DNA of 64,000 bases, taken from an uncultured Flavobacteriaceae bacterium. GTDB taxonomy: Bacteria > Bacteroidota > Bacteroidia > Flavobacteriales > Flavobacteriaceae. Below, in pieces: positions 52,812 to 63,787 of this stretch. The notes under the pieces are model-generated. The model worked only from the letters and a program-made list of their open reading frames with translations, ran no database searches and was not told the DNA's origin. Position numbers and translations under genes: made by a program. Location of the stretch: assembly GCA_913065125.1 (NCBI GenBank), contig CAJYAG010000001.1, positions 744,001 through 808,000 on the forward strand, given 5' to 3'. How positions within the stretch are numbered: the stretch's first letter is position 1; each line of letters opens with the position of its first letter.

Positions 52812-53201
52812 ATGATGAAAAAAATAGTTCCTATTCTATTAAAACTAATTGCTGCATTTATCATGGGGCAAACCTTGTTCTTTAAATTTTCTAGCACTCA
52901 AGAAAGCATCCATTTATTTACTATAATTGCTGGAGAAAATGAAGCATTAATGAGGATTGGAACTGGAGTTCTAGAATTAATTGCTGCTGTTTTATTATTT
53001 GTTCCAAACAAAACGTGGTTAGGCGCTTTTTTAACTCTTGGATTAATGGGCGGAGCAATTGTATCACATTTAACAATTCTTGGAATTGAATTTAACAGTG
53101 ATGGAGGTGCATTATTTATTAGTGCAGTAATTACATTCCTATCAGCGTTTATTTTATTGATATTAAACAAAAAAGAAATTCCTTTTTTAGGACAAAAGTA
53201 A
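52812..53201 (+). CDS. DoxX family membrane protein
   Basis: The 129-residue protein has four membrane segments: IVPILLKLIAAFIMGQTLFFKF, RIGTGVLELIAAVLLFVPN, LGAFLTLGLMGGAIVSHLTIL and LFISAVITFLSAFILLILN. This is the DoxX/DoxD-like pattern. In some species DoxX proteins take part in quinol-linked redox reactions, but no specific role is known here. It follows the 5'-nucleotidase pair by 40 nt and may be in the same transcript. A strong terminator follows. Confidence 0.82.
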   Translation: MMKKIVPILLKLIAAFIMGQTLFFKFSSTQESIHLFTIIAGENEALMRIGTGVLELIAAVLLFVPNKTWLGAFLTLGLMGGAIVSHLTILGIEFNSDGGALFISAVITFLSAFILLILNKKEIPFLGQK

Positions 53202-53232
53202 ATGTTATGAAATGAAGTTTTTTATTAAGATG

Positions 53233-53266
53233 AAAAGACGGTTTTTGAATAAAAACCGTCTTTTTT
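53233..53266. terminator. Bidirectional terminator between DoxX and YhhN genes
   Basis: AAAAGACGGTTTTT, loop GAAT, AAAAACCGTCTTTT forms a long perfect stem. It overlaps the stop codon of the convergent YhhN gene. Confidence 0.9.
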
Positions 53267-53933
53267 ATGCTGCACTATTTGTCTTTACAATTAGTGCTTT
53301 ACAAATTAAAAATTGCGCTAAAATATAAGTAATCATAATAGCAACTCCGTAAATTTCATTTGGTTTATAAAATTTATTCAATGCAATTAAACTGTCTGAT
53401 AAAATAAATATCACAGCTCCAATAAATAACCATAAATTTTCTGTTGATTTTTCGCTTCTATAATTCAATAAAGCCACAGAGCCAAAGGTAGAAATTGTAA
53501 TTCCATATACAACAACAGGAATTAGCATTTCGCCTAAGTTTGGGTAAATTAAATACATTAAAACCCCGAAGAAAACAACAAACGGAAAAGCAGATGAAAT
53601 CATTTTAACTGTTAAATCTCCTGGCAAAAAACCAACAGTAACTTTAATGTATACAACATGCGCTAATAAAAATGCCAAAAGTCCAAACATAAAAAAATTT
53701 GCACCGTTAAACATCAACAATACATCGCCAACAAAACTAAAAAACATTCCTAAAACATACCAAAAAATTGGTTTTTTAACGGATGCTAAATACACCAAAG
53801 CTAACAAAGTGAGCAACATTGGTTTTGCAATAGTTTTTATCGTTTCATTTAGGGTAATAATTCCCCAAATATCTGCAACTGCTGCAATGAAAAATAATGC
53901 AGTTACGAGAGTAATTTTAAGTTGTTTGGTCAT
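53265..53933 (-). CDS. YhhN family lysoplasmalogenase-like membrane protein
   Basis: The 222-residue protein has about seven or eight membrane helices and the YhhN (TMEM86) signature: KPMLLTLLALVYL, YVLGMFFSFVGDVLLMFNG, FMFGLLAFLLAHVVYIK and IFILSDSLIALNKFY, where conserved Asp and His residues are thought to be catalytic. TMEM86B is a lysoplasmalogenase; whether this bacterial member shares that activity is unknown. It is a single gene between a terminator and ligA. Confidence 0.85.
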   Translation of the reverse strand: MTKQLKITLVTALFFIAAVADIWGIITLNETIKTIAKPMLLTLLALVYLASVKKPIFWYVLGMFFSFVGDVLLMFNGANFFMFGLLAFLLAHVVYIKVTVGFLPGDLTVKMISSAFPFVVFFGVLMYLIYPNLGEMLIPVVVYGITISTFGSVALLNYRSEKSTENLWLFIGAVIFILSDSLIALNKFYKPNEIYGVAIMITYILAQFLICKALIVKTNSAA

Positions 53934-53993
53934 TGTTGATTTTGATAAATTTAATATTTAGACTTTTAAGTTAACTAAATGTTACAAACTCCT

Positions 53994-56729
<2,736 letters not shown>

Positions 56730-56804
56730 TTGCGCTAATTTTTGTTTTTCTTATTACTATTGATAATAAAAAACCTTAGAAATTTACACTTCAAATTATA
56801 AAAA

Positions 56805-56884
56805 TGCTTAGCCCTGATTGAAGCGTTTGTTTGAGCTCTTTTTGAGGAATGAAAAAAAGCGAGTGCGGAAAGCAGGAAACAGCT
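56805..56884 (+). ncRNA. Flavo-1-like structured RNA element (candidate)
   Basis: The stretch from TGCTTAGCCCTGATTGAAGCG to GCGGAAAGCAGGAAACAGC resembles, from memory, a short structured RNA motif scattered through Flavobacteriia (Flavo-1). CCTG at 56813-56816 can pair with CAGG at 56873-56876, GCT at 56806 with AGC at 56881, and the middle forms an imperfect stem (GCTCTTTTT with AAAAAAAGC). It lies between converging genes just before a terminator. The family name is a recollection that I could not check. Confidence 0.5.
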
Positions 56885-56891
56885 ACAAAAT

Positions 56892-56922
56892 AAAAAACCG
56901 AAACAAATCTGTTTCGGTTTTT
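56892..56922. terminator. Terminator after gap
   Basis: AAAAACCGAAACA and TGTTTCGGTTTTT pair around a short AATC loop. The T-run on the minus strand ends the gap transcript, and on the plus strand it may end the Flavo-1-like element. Confidence 0.85.
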
Positions 56923-56948
56923 AAAAATTATTTTGTGATTTCTATCTA

Positions 56949-58391
56949 CTAATAATACGTAAAACGTCTTACTTTTGCAATGTGTTTTGCCAAACGAATC
57001 ACTTGATGAGAATAGCCGTATTCGTTATCATACCACACATAAATTACAATGCTATTTCCGTCTGTTATTGTTGCTTTGCTATCAAAAATTGATGGCGCAG
57101 AACAGCCAACGATATCAGAAGAAACCAATTCATTATCAACAGAATATTTAATTTGTTCCACTAAATCGCCTTCTAAAGCATATTTCTTCATGATTGCATT
57201 TACAGATTCTACAGTTACATCAGTATGTAATTGTAAACTCAAAATAGCCAAAGATCCGTTAGGAACAGGAACACGAATTGCATTTGAAGTTAATTTACCT
57301 GCCAAAGCTGGCAATGCTTTTGCAACTGCAGCTCCAGCTCCAGTCTCAGTAATTACCATATTTAAAGCTGCTGCTCTACCTCTACGATATTTACTATGCA
57401 TATTATCAACCAAATTTTGATCGTTTGTGTATGCGTGAATGGTTTCTAAATGCCCTTTGTTGATTCCAAAACTATCTTCTAATACTTTTAAAACAGGTGT
57501 AATTGCGTTTGTTGTACAAGAAGCTGCTGAAAAGATATCAACATTGTCTGGATTATTTTCTTCGTGATTTACACCATGAACAATATTAGGGACACCTTTT
57601 CCTGGCGCAGTTAGCAATACTTTACTTGCTCCTTTTGCAACCAAATGTCTGCTTAACGCTTCTTTATCTCTAAATGCTCCTGTGTTATCAATAATCAAAG
57701 CATCGTTAATTCCGTAAGTTGTATAATCGATATCTTCTGGCTGATTTGCAGAAATCATATACACTGTTGTTCCGTTTATAATTAATGCATTGTTTTCTAC
57801 ATCAACTTCTACAGTTCCCATAAAATCTCCGTGTACAGAATCTATACTTAATAATGAAGCTCTTTTTTCTAAAACAGATTCATCTATTTTACCACGAGTA
57901 ACAACAGCTCTTAATCTCAATTGAGCACCTTTACCCATTTTGTTCATTAACTCACGCGCTAATAAACGACCAATTCTACCAAAACCATACAGAACTACAT
58001 CTTTTGGTTTAATATTTTCTGATGCAATTGCTCCTTTTAATTGATTTTTTACAAATGCTAACTTATCAGCACAATCTGCTTCGTTTAATTGACATTCGTA
58101 TGCCAACTTTCCAATATCTAATTTAGATGCTGGCAACTCTAATTTCTGAATTGCTTTTGCAATGTCTAAAGCATCAAAGATGGTAATTGGTTTTGCTACA
58201 AATTCTTTTGCGTAGCTAATTAAATTTAAAACTTCGCTCGTTTGCTTGTCTATTAATTGATTTCTAAATAAGACCAATTCGATAGATTTATCAAACCATA
58301 AATCGTTTACAATATTGATAAATTCTACAGTAGCTCTACGAGTTTGAACTTGAGAAGATACTTGATCTTCATAATTTGTTGTTGTTGACAT
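56949..58391 (-). CDS. gap: Glyceraldehyde-3-phosphate dehydrogenase with long N-terminal extension
   Basis: The 480-residue enzyme of glycolysis/gluconeogenesis has its NAD-binding motif GFGRIGR at 136-142 and catalytic Cys292 in SAASCTTNAITP, with later NEYGYSHQVIRLAKH. The core begins about 130 residues later than in the standard 330-residue enzyme. The extension (for example FINIVNDLWFDKSIELVLFRNQLIDK) is helical with no known motif; long GAPDHs of this type are common in Bacteroidota. A TATTTTTG element lies 36 nt upstream. Confidence 0.95.
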   Translation of the reverse strand: MSTTTNYEDQVSSQVQTRRATVEFINIVNDLWFDKSIELVLFRNQLIDKQTSEVLNLISYAKEFVAKPITIFDALDIAKAIQKLELPASKLDIGKLAYECQLNEADCADKLAFVKNQLKGAIASENIKPKDVVLYGFGRIGRLLARELMNKMGKGAQLRLRAVVTRGKIDESVLEKRASLLSIDSVHGDFMGTVEVDVENNALIINGTTVYMISANQPEDIDYTTYGINDALIIDNTGAFRDKEALSRHLVAKGASKVLLTAPGKGVPNIVHGVNHEENNPDNVDIFSAASCTTNAITPVLKVLEDSFGINKGHLETIHAYTNDQNLVDNMHSKYRRGRAAALNMVITETGAGAAVAKALPALAGKLTSNAIRVPVPNGSLAILSLQLHTDVTVESVNAIMKKYALEGDLVEQIKYSVDNELVSSDIVGCSAPSIFDSKATITDGNSIVIYVWYDNEYGYSHQVIRLAKHIAKVRRFTYY

Positions 58392-58427
58392 AGTTGTGTT
58401 ATATCTGTTGGTTTTTCAAATTTGGTG

Positions 58428-58435
58428 CAAAAATA
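58428..58435 (-). promoter_or_regulatory. Predicted -7 promoter element for gap
   Basis: The minus strand reads TATTTTTG, matching TAnnTTTG, 36 nt before the ATG. Confidence 0.4.
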
Positions 58436-58476
58436 CTTATTTCTATCGATTTGATTGCTATTTTTCAAAAATAAAA

Positions 58477-58504
58477 ATCTCGCTTTATCTGTTTAAAGCG
58501 AGAT
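58477..58504. terminator. Terminator after htrA
   Basis: ATCTCGCTTTA and TAAAGCGAGAT form a perfect 11-bp stem with loop TCTGTT, followed on the minus strand by a T-rich run. Confidence 0.8.
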
Positions 58505-58528
58505 GTATAAATTCATTTTTAAATGATT

Positions 58529-59908
58529 TTACCTGAGGTAAAATTTTACTTTTTCTCCCTTTAAATCTAACATTTCTATGGTGACAGAATATCTTTTTTG
58601 AGAATCTAAAAACGTTGCGACTTGAGAAGCACTCGTTACTTTTTTATTATTTATTTTGGTAATGATGAACCCTTTTATACTAGAACCATCTGCCCTTTGA
58701 GCGTAATCTTGTACTATTTTAACTCCATAAGAAATTCCTAATTTATTCATTTCTGGTTTTGTTAAATCTTTAAGGTCTAAGTGATAACTATCAGATCTAA
58801 ATACATCTTTTTTAGAAAGTTTTACTTTTTTATTTAAAAATGAACCATTTCTATTTATAGTAACATCCACAAAATCTCCTGGTCGTTTTGCTCTTAATTG
58901 CCCTGCCAAATCAGAGAATTTAGAAATCTTGATATTGTTTACTTTTGTGATGATATCACCCGATTTTAATCCCGCTTTTTTTGCGCCACTATTGTCTGGG
59001 AAACCGCCAATCTTAACACCTTCTTCAGAATATTCTAAATCAATAGAAATTCCCAATACAGATTGTTGTACTCTACCAAACTGCATTAAATCTTCGATAA
59101 CTTTTTTAGCAATATTTGATGGAACAGCAAAAGAATACCCAACAAAAGAACCCGTTTTAGAAGTAATTGCTGTATTTATCCCCACCAATTCTCCACGTGT
59201 ATTAACCAATGCACCACCACTATTTCCAGGATTTACAGCAGCATCCGTTTGTATAAATGAATCTGTAATGTTTCCATTTCCTCTTAAATCTCTTCCTTTA
59301 GCACTTACAATTCCTGCTGTTACAGTAGAAGTTAAATTATAAGGGTTTCCGACTGCCAACACCCATTCACCAATTTTTAACGCATCAGAATTAGAAAAAG
59401 TAATGTATGGCAGTTTAATATCTGCATCAATTTTTAACAAGGCAATATCATTTTCTGTATCTGTTCCAATCAATTCTGCTTTGTATTTTTTTTGATTGTT
59501 TAAGGTTACTTCTAAATCTGATGCTCCGGCAATTACATGATTATTTGTAACGATATAACCATCTTCAGAAATAATAACACCACTTCCGGTTCCTACTTGT
59601 TCGTATTTTCTTGTTCCACTTCCTCTTCCGTAAAACAATTCTGCCCAAGGATCAGATTGTGTTTTTATTGCCGTGTTTTTTACGTGAACAACAGAATGGA
59701 TGGTCTTTTCTGCGGCTTCAGTAAAATTAGTTGGCGAATTTGTTATGGGTAAATTTGTATTTGTAAAACTGGTTTTCACAATCTGTGAAGAAGGCTCAAC
59801 CGTTCGTTCTATAACAACTTGAGGCTTTTCTAAAAACATTTTATAACCGCCAAGAGTTAAGATTCCTCCTAAAATTGCAATACTTAATAAATTAGCTGTT
59901 TTTTTCAT
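58529..59908 (-). CDS. htrA: Periplasmic serine protease, HtrA/DegP family
   Basis: The 459-residue protein has an N-terminal signal or anchor (LLSIAILGGILTLGGYKMFL), a trypsin-like domain with His124 (NNHVIAG), Asp154 (ENDIALLKID) and Ser230 (VNPGNSGGAL), then two PDZ domains (AKKAGLKSGDIITKVNNIKIS and IKGFIITKINNKKVTSASQV). It would degrade or refold damaged envelope proteins. A very good promoter, TTTG-N18-TATATTTG, lies upstream, and a hairpin terminator follows, so it is monocistronic. Confidence 0.96.
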   Translation of the reverse strand: MKKTANLLSIAILGGILTLGGYKMFLEKPQVVIERTVEPSSQIVKTSFTNTNLPITNSPTNFTEAAEKTIHSVVHVKNTAIKTQSDPWAELFYGRGSGTRKYEQVGTGSGVIISEDGYIVTNNHVIAGASDLEVTLNNQKKYKAELIGTDTENDIALLKIDADIKLPYITFSNSDALKIGEWVLAVGNPYNLTSTVTAGIVSAKGRDLRGNGNITDSFIQTDAAVNPGNSGGALVNTRGELVGINTAITSKTGSFVGYSFAVPSNIAKKVIEDLMQFGRVQQSVLGISIDLEYSEEGVKIGGFPDNSGAKKAGLKSGDIITKVNNIKISKFSDLAGQLRAKRPGDFVDVTINRNGSFLNKKVKLSKKDVFRSDSYHLDLKDLTKPEMNKLGISYGVKIVQDYAQRADGSSIKGFIITKINNKKVTSASQVATFLDSQKRYSVTIEMLDLKGEKVKFYLR

Positions 59909-59933
59909 TTTCTTATCATTTTTTAGAACTTAT

Positions 59934-59963
59934 CAAATATACGATTTTAACATTTTACACAAA
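59934..59963 (-). promoter_or_regulatory. htrA promoter, full Bacteroidota consensus
   Basis: On the minus strand TTTG (59963-59960), 18 nt, then TATATTTG (59941-59934). Both boxes match exactly and the -7 box ends 25 nt before the ATG. Confidence 0.75.
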
Positions 59964-60031
59964 TATGTTTTAACTGCATTTTAACGATTTTTAACCGTGT
60001 TTTAACAAACTATTTTCAGCAGATAAATTGT

Positions 60032-60039
60032 TATCTTTG
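60032..60039 (+). promoter_or_regulatory. Predicted -7 element placing the dapF transcript start at its ATG
   Basis: TATCTTTG is a perfect TAnnTTTG match ending 6 nt before ATG 60046. With normal spacing transcription would start next to the start codon, so dapF mRNA may be leaderless. The element also rules out the upstream in-frame TTG at 60028. Confidence 0.5.
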
Positions 60040-60045
60040 TGGCTT

Positions 60046-60834
60046 ATGGATATCACTTTTCACAAATACGAAGGAACTGGAAACGATTTTATCATGATTG
60101 ATAATAGAGATAATTCATTTCCTAAAAACAACATTGCCCTAGTCAATAAATTGTGTGATAGACATTTTGGAGTTGGAGCAGACGGGTTAATTCTACTAGA
60201 AAATGATGCTGAAACCGATTTTAAAATGGTGTACTTTAATGCTGATGGAAATGAAGGAACAATGTGTGGAAATGGCGGAAGATGTATTGTTGCTTTTGCA
60301 TACAAATTAAACGTAATTTCAGAAAAAACTACCTTTAATGCTGTTGACGGATTGCATCACGCAAGCATAGAAAATGGTTTGGTTTCCTTGCAAATGATTG
60401 ATGTAAAAAAGACCGAAGTTCATACCAATCATGTTTTTGTAAATACTGGCTCTCCACATCATGTTCAACTTGTAAAAAATATTGATACTTATGATGTTGT
60501 TACAAATGGGAGAAAGTTAAGAAATGAATATGGAGACCAAGGAAGCAATATTAATTTTGTAGAACAAATAAACGAAACTACTTTTAAAGTTAGAACATAC
60601 GAACGTGGTGTAGAAGATGAAACATTGGCCTGTGGAACGGGAGTTACTGCCGTTGCAATTGCCATGCATAAAACCAATAAAACCAACTCAAGAGTTATTA
60701 AATTACCCGTTTTAGGAGGAGAATTAGAAGTTTCATTTAGTGTAGAAAACAACCAATACAAAAATGTTTTTCTAAAAGGACCAGCTACTTTTGTGTTTAA
60801 AGGAATTATAAATATTGACCACAAAGACGCATAG
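60046..60834 (+). CDS. dapF: Diaminopimelate epimerase
   Basis: DapF interconverts LL- and meso-diaminopimelate with two catalytic cysteines. From ATG 60046 the 262-residue protein has FHKYEGTGNDFIMIDNRDN, the first cysteine Cys74 in MCGNGGRCIVAF, and the second, Cys196, in TLACGTGVTAVA; both sit in the expected order. The -7 box lies 6 nt before the ATG. It starts a plus-strand run: a GxxExxY gene (20 nt), a GNAT (3 nt), mltG (8-nt overlap) and a DUF2279 gene (4 nt). Confidence 0.97.
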   Translation: MDITFHKYEGTGNDFIMIDNRDNSFPKNNIALVNKLCDRHFGVGADGLILLENDAETDFKMVYFNADGNEGTMCGNGGRCIVAFAYKLNVISEKTTFNAVDGLHHASIENGLVSLQMIDVKKTEVHTNHVFVNTGSPHHVQLVKNIDTYDVVTNGRKLRNEYGDQGSNINFVEQINETTFKVRTYERGVEDETLACGTGVTAVAIAMHKTNKTNSRVIKLPVLGGELEVSFSVENNQYKNVFLKGPATFVFKGIINIDHKDA

Positions 60835-60854
60835 TTTGTTTCAGAAAATTTGAC

Positions 60855-61271
60855 ATGAATATAACTAAACAATTTCTTGATGATTTAACCTATTCTTTTT
60901 TAGGTTGTTGCATTAATGTTCATAAAGAATTAGGTCCTGGCTTATTAGAAAGTATTTATCATCAATGTTTAATTGAAGAATTAAAATACGAAAAGATTTC
61001 TTTTTCAACAGAAATAAATATTCCAGTTTCTTATAGAAGTATTAAAGTTGATGCTAATTTAAAGGCAGATTTACTAATTGAAAACTGTTTAGTTGCAGAA
61101 TTAAAATCTGTTCAAGAATTAAAACCTATTTTTAAAGCTCAATTATTAACTTACATGCATTTACTAAGAGCTCCAAAAGGTATTATCGTTAATTTTAATT
61201 GTTTGAATATATTTAAAGAAGGGCAAAAAACTTTTGTGAATAATTTTTTTAATGAATTACCAATAAAATAA
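60855..61271 (+). CDS. GxxExxY protein (PDDEXK-like fold)
   Basis: The 138-residue protein has the family's name motif in LGPGLLESIYHQCLIEEL and then LKADLLIENCLVAELKSVQELKPIFKAQLLTYM, where Asp and Glu-x-Lys form a PDDEXK nuclease-like core. The family is widespread and of unproven function, perhaps nucleic-acid processing, and is often mobile. It lies inside an otherwise housekeeping run between dapF and a GNAT gene, so it may be an insertion into an ancestral dapF-GNAT-mltG order. No repeat scar is visible at its borders. Confidence 0.85.
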   Translation: MNITKQFLDDLTYSFLGCCINVHKELGPGLLESIYHQCLIEELKYEKISFSTEINIPVSYRSIKVDANLKADLLIENCLVAELKSVQELKPIFKAQLLTYMHLLRAPKGIIVNFNCLNIFKEGQKTFVNNFFNELPIK

Positions 61272-61274
61272 GCT

Positions 61275-61805
61275 ATGTCAACTATGTCTCTATGTGGTCA
61301 AAAAATTAATCTACGTGCTTTAGAGCCAGAAGATTTACAGTTTTTGTTTGACACAGAAAATGATACATCTTTTTGGGAAGTTAGCGATACACAAACTCCG
61401 TTTTCTAAATTTGTATTAAAACAATATTTAGAAAATGCCCATTTAGATATTTTTGAAGCCAAGCAATTGCGCCTAATTATTGAAGAAAAAACAAACAATC
61501 AACCAGCTGGAATTATTGATCTTTTTGATTTTAATCCGCAACATAAAAGAGCCGGAATTGGAATTTTAATTCACAAGAAATATCAAGAAAAAGGGTTTGC
61601 TTCAGAAGCATTAAAGTTATTAATCAACTATTGTTTTACGCATTTACAATTGCATCAATTGTTTGCAAATATCACTTCAGACAATACAAAAAGTATTGCT
61701 TTATTTAAAAAACATAACTTTGTAAAAGTAGGCGTAAAAAAAGATTGGATTTTTTCTAACTCTACTTTTAAAGATGAAATTTTATATCAAATTATCAATG
61801 AATAA
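61275..61805 (+). CDS. GNAT family N-acetyltransferase (RimJ/RimL-like)
   Basis: The 176-residue protein opens SLCGQKINLRALEPEDLQFLFDTEND, typical of Acetyltransf_3 enzymes, and has the acetyl-CoA loop IGILIHKKYQEKGFASEALKLLINY and IALFKKHNFVKVGVKKDW. It acetylates an unknown amine, possibly a protein N-terminus. A second ATG at 61284 could be the true start. It overlaps mltG by 8 nt (ATGAATAA), so the two are translationally coupled. Confidence 0.88.
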   Translation: MSTMSLCGQKINLRALEPEDLQFLFDTENDTSFWEVSDTQTPFSKFVLKQYLENAHLDIFEAKQLRLIIEEKTNNQPAGIIDLFDFNPQHKRAGIGILIHKKYQEKGFASEALKLLINYCFTHLQLHQLFANITSDNTKSIALFKKHNFVKVGVKKDWIFSNSTFKDEILYQIINE

Positions 61806-62832
61806 AAAGAGATTTATCGTAGTAATTATTGGCTTAATACTTCTTATTGGAGGTGTTTTTACATTCAACACTTACAACAAAATTTACGCACCAAACACCG
61901 TTAAAGAAGGCTTTGTATTTATCAAAACAAATAGCAACTTAAAAGATTTAGAAAATGAAGTAAGACCATTTCTAAAACGTGTAGAATCATTTGTTTGGGT
62001 AGCCAACAGAAAAGAATATAACAAAAACATAAGAGCTGGTAAATTTAAAATTCCGAAAGGAATTTCTAATAATGATTTAATCAACCTTTTAAGAAGTGGC
62101 AAACAAACACCTGTACAACTTATTTTTAACAACCAACATTCTTTAGAAGATTTAGCCGGTAGAATTGCTGTTCAAATTGAAGCGGACAGTATTTCAATTT
62201 TAAATGCAATGAAAGATGAAACTTTTTTAAAAGAACATCAATTTACTTCAAAATCTGCCTTAGGAATGTACGTACCGAATAGCTACGAGTTGTATTGGAA
62301 TTCAACTGCCGAGCAATTTAGAGACAGAATGTTAACAGAATACAATCGTTTTTGGAACGAAGAAAGAGAAAGACAAGCTAAAAAATTAAAATTAAGCAGA
62401 ACTAAAGTCATTGCTTTGGCATCTATCGTTCAAAAAGAAACAGCTAAAATTTCTGAAAGACCAATTGTTGCAGGCTTGTATTTAAACAGATTAAAACGAG
62501 GTTGGCCGTTACAGGCAGATCCTACAATTATTTATGCGCTGAAAGAAAAGCACGGACAAGATTTTGTTGTTAAACGAGTTTTATTAAAAGATTTAACGAT
62601 AAATTCTCCTTACAACACATATCAAAACAAAGGCATTCCACCTACATTAATTGCAATGCCAGATATTTCATCTATTGATGCTGTTTTATTTTCAAAAAAA
62701 CACAACTATTTTTATATGTGTGCAAGTGTTGATAAGATCGGATATCACGAATTTGCAAATACTTTAAATCAACACAATAGAAACGCAAGAAAATATCAAC
62801 GCTGGATAAGCAACCAAGGAATTAACAGATAA
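61798..62832 (+). CDS. mltG: Endolytic murein transglycosylase MltG
   Basis: MltG cleaves nascent peptidoglycan strands and limits their length. From ATG 61798 the 344-residue protein has an N-terminal membrane anchor (FIVVIIGLILLIGGVFTF), a LysM-like region, and the YceG core with VQKETAKISERPIVAGLYLNRLKRGWPLQADPTIIYAL, in which the Glu of QKET is the predicted catalytic acid, and SPYNTYQNKGIPPTLIAMP. An in-frame ATG 24 nt upstream falls within the GNAT gene and is less likely. Confidence 0.95.
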   Translation: MNKKRFIVVIIGLILLIGGVFTFNTYNKIYAPNTVKEGFVFIKTNSNLKDLENEVRPFLKRVESFVWVANRKEYNKNIRAGKFKIPKGISNNDLINLLRSGKQTPVQLIFNNQHSLEDLAGRIAVQIEADSISILNAMKDETFLKEHQFTSKSALGMYVPNSYELYWNSTAEQFRDRMLTEYNRFWNEERERQAKKLKLSRTKVIALASIVQKETAKISERPIVAGLYLNRLKRGWPLQADPTIIYALKEKHGQDFVVKRVLLKDLTINSPYNTYQNKGIPPTLIAMPDISSIDAVLFSKKHNYFYMCASVDKIGYHEFANTLNQHNRNARKYQRWISNQGINR

Positions 62833-62836
62833 TTGA

Positions 62837-63787
62837 ATGCTAAAAACGAAAAACAAAATAATTTTGTCATTCCCGAGAAATCGGGAATCTGCTTTTTATC
62901 AACAATTTTTAGTGTTTTTTTTACTCTTTGCCATTAATCTTCAAGCACAAACTTCAACTTTCTACACAAAATCTGACACCTTAAATATTAAAAGAAAAAA
63001 TGCTGTAATTATTACAAAATCTACATTAGCTGTCGGAGCTTTAATAGGACTGGATAAATTATGGTATTCAGAACATCCGCGTTCTAGTTTTCATTTTATC
63101 AACGATAATAAGCAATGGAAACAAATGGATAAGATTGGACACCTAATGACTTCTTATTATGTTGGAAAAACCGGAATGGAAGTGTTGGATTGGGCGGGAG
63201 TCTCTAAAAAAAATCAATTGATTTATGGTGCAACTTTTGGGTTTACTTTTTTAACTGCCGTTGAAGTTTTAGATGGTTTTTCAAAAAAATGGGGCGCTTC
63301 TTGGGGTGATATTATAGCAAATGCAAGCGGAACAGGATTGTTAATCGGGCAAGAAATCCTTTGGGAAGAACAACGAATTACTTTAAAATATTCTTTTCAT
63401 CAAACAGAATTCGCTGAAATTAGACCGAATACTTTAGGAGATACTTTTTTACAACAAGCGTTAAAAGATTACAACGGACAAACCTATTGGCTTTCTGCAA
63501 ATATTTGGTCTTTTGCTAAAGAAAGTAATTTTCCGAAATGGTTAAATATTGCTTTTGGTTATGGTGCAGAAGGAATGTTATATGGAGAAACAAATCCTAA
63601 TAATCAGTTTTCTCAAGATCCTTATCGGCAGTTTTATTTGAGTTTAGATTTAGACTTAACGAAGATAGAAACGAAATCAAAGTTTTTAAAAACGGTGTTT
63701 TCTACCATTAATTTTATCAAAATTCCTGCCCCGACTTTAGAATACAACAGCAACGGAAATTTTAAATTCCACTTTTTGTATTTTTAA
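62837..63787 (+). CDS. DUF2279 family periplasmic/outer-membrane protein
   Basis: The 316-residue protein has a hydrophobic segment ending LQAQ, a signal peptide, then the DUF2279 core: WYSEHPRSSFHFINDNKQWKQMDKIGHL, YGATFGFTFLTAVEVLDGFSKKWGASWGDIIANA and GTGLLIGQEILW. The family is probably outer-membrane-associated; its function is unknown. Codons 10-18 (SFPRNRES in part) come from the dispersed palindrome at 62866-62890, so the N-region before the signal sequence is repeat-derived. A GTG start after the repeat is conceivable. It overlaps the next gene tail-to-tail by 4 nt. Confidence 0.78.
   Translation: MLKTKNKIILSFPRNRESAFYQQFLVFFLLFAINLQAQTSTFYTKSDTLNIKRKNAVIITKSTLAVGALIGLDKLWYSEHPRSSFHFINDNKQWKQMDKIGHLMTSYYVGKTGMEVLDWAGVSKKNQLIYGATFGFTFLTAVEVLDGFSKKWGASWGDIIANASGTGLLIGQEILWEEQRITLKYSFHQTEFAEIRPNTLGDTFLQQALKDYNGQTYWLSANIWSFAKESNFPKWLNIAFGYGAEGMLYGETNPNNQFSQDPYRQFYLSLDLDLTKIETKSKFLKTVFSTINFIKIPAPTLEYNSNGNFKFHFLYF
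62866..62890 (+). repeat. GTCATTCC...GGAATCT palindrome inside a coding region
   Basis: GTCATTCCCGAGAAATCGGG continues to AATCT, the same 25-bp palindrome class as at 39206. It lies in frame within the N-terminal codons of the DUF2279 gene, adding residues ahead of the signal peptide core. Confidence 0.75.

Noticed and set aside
60028..60045. TTG start for dapF six codons upstream
   Set aside because: A TAnnTTTG promoter element overlaps this interval, so the ATG at 60046 is the more likely start.
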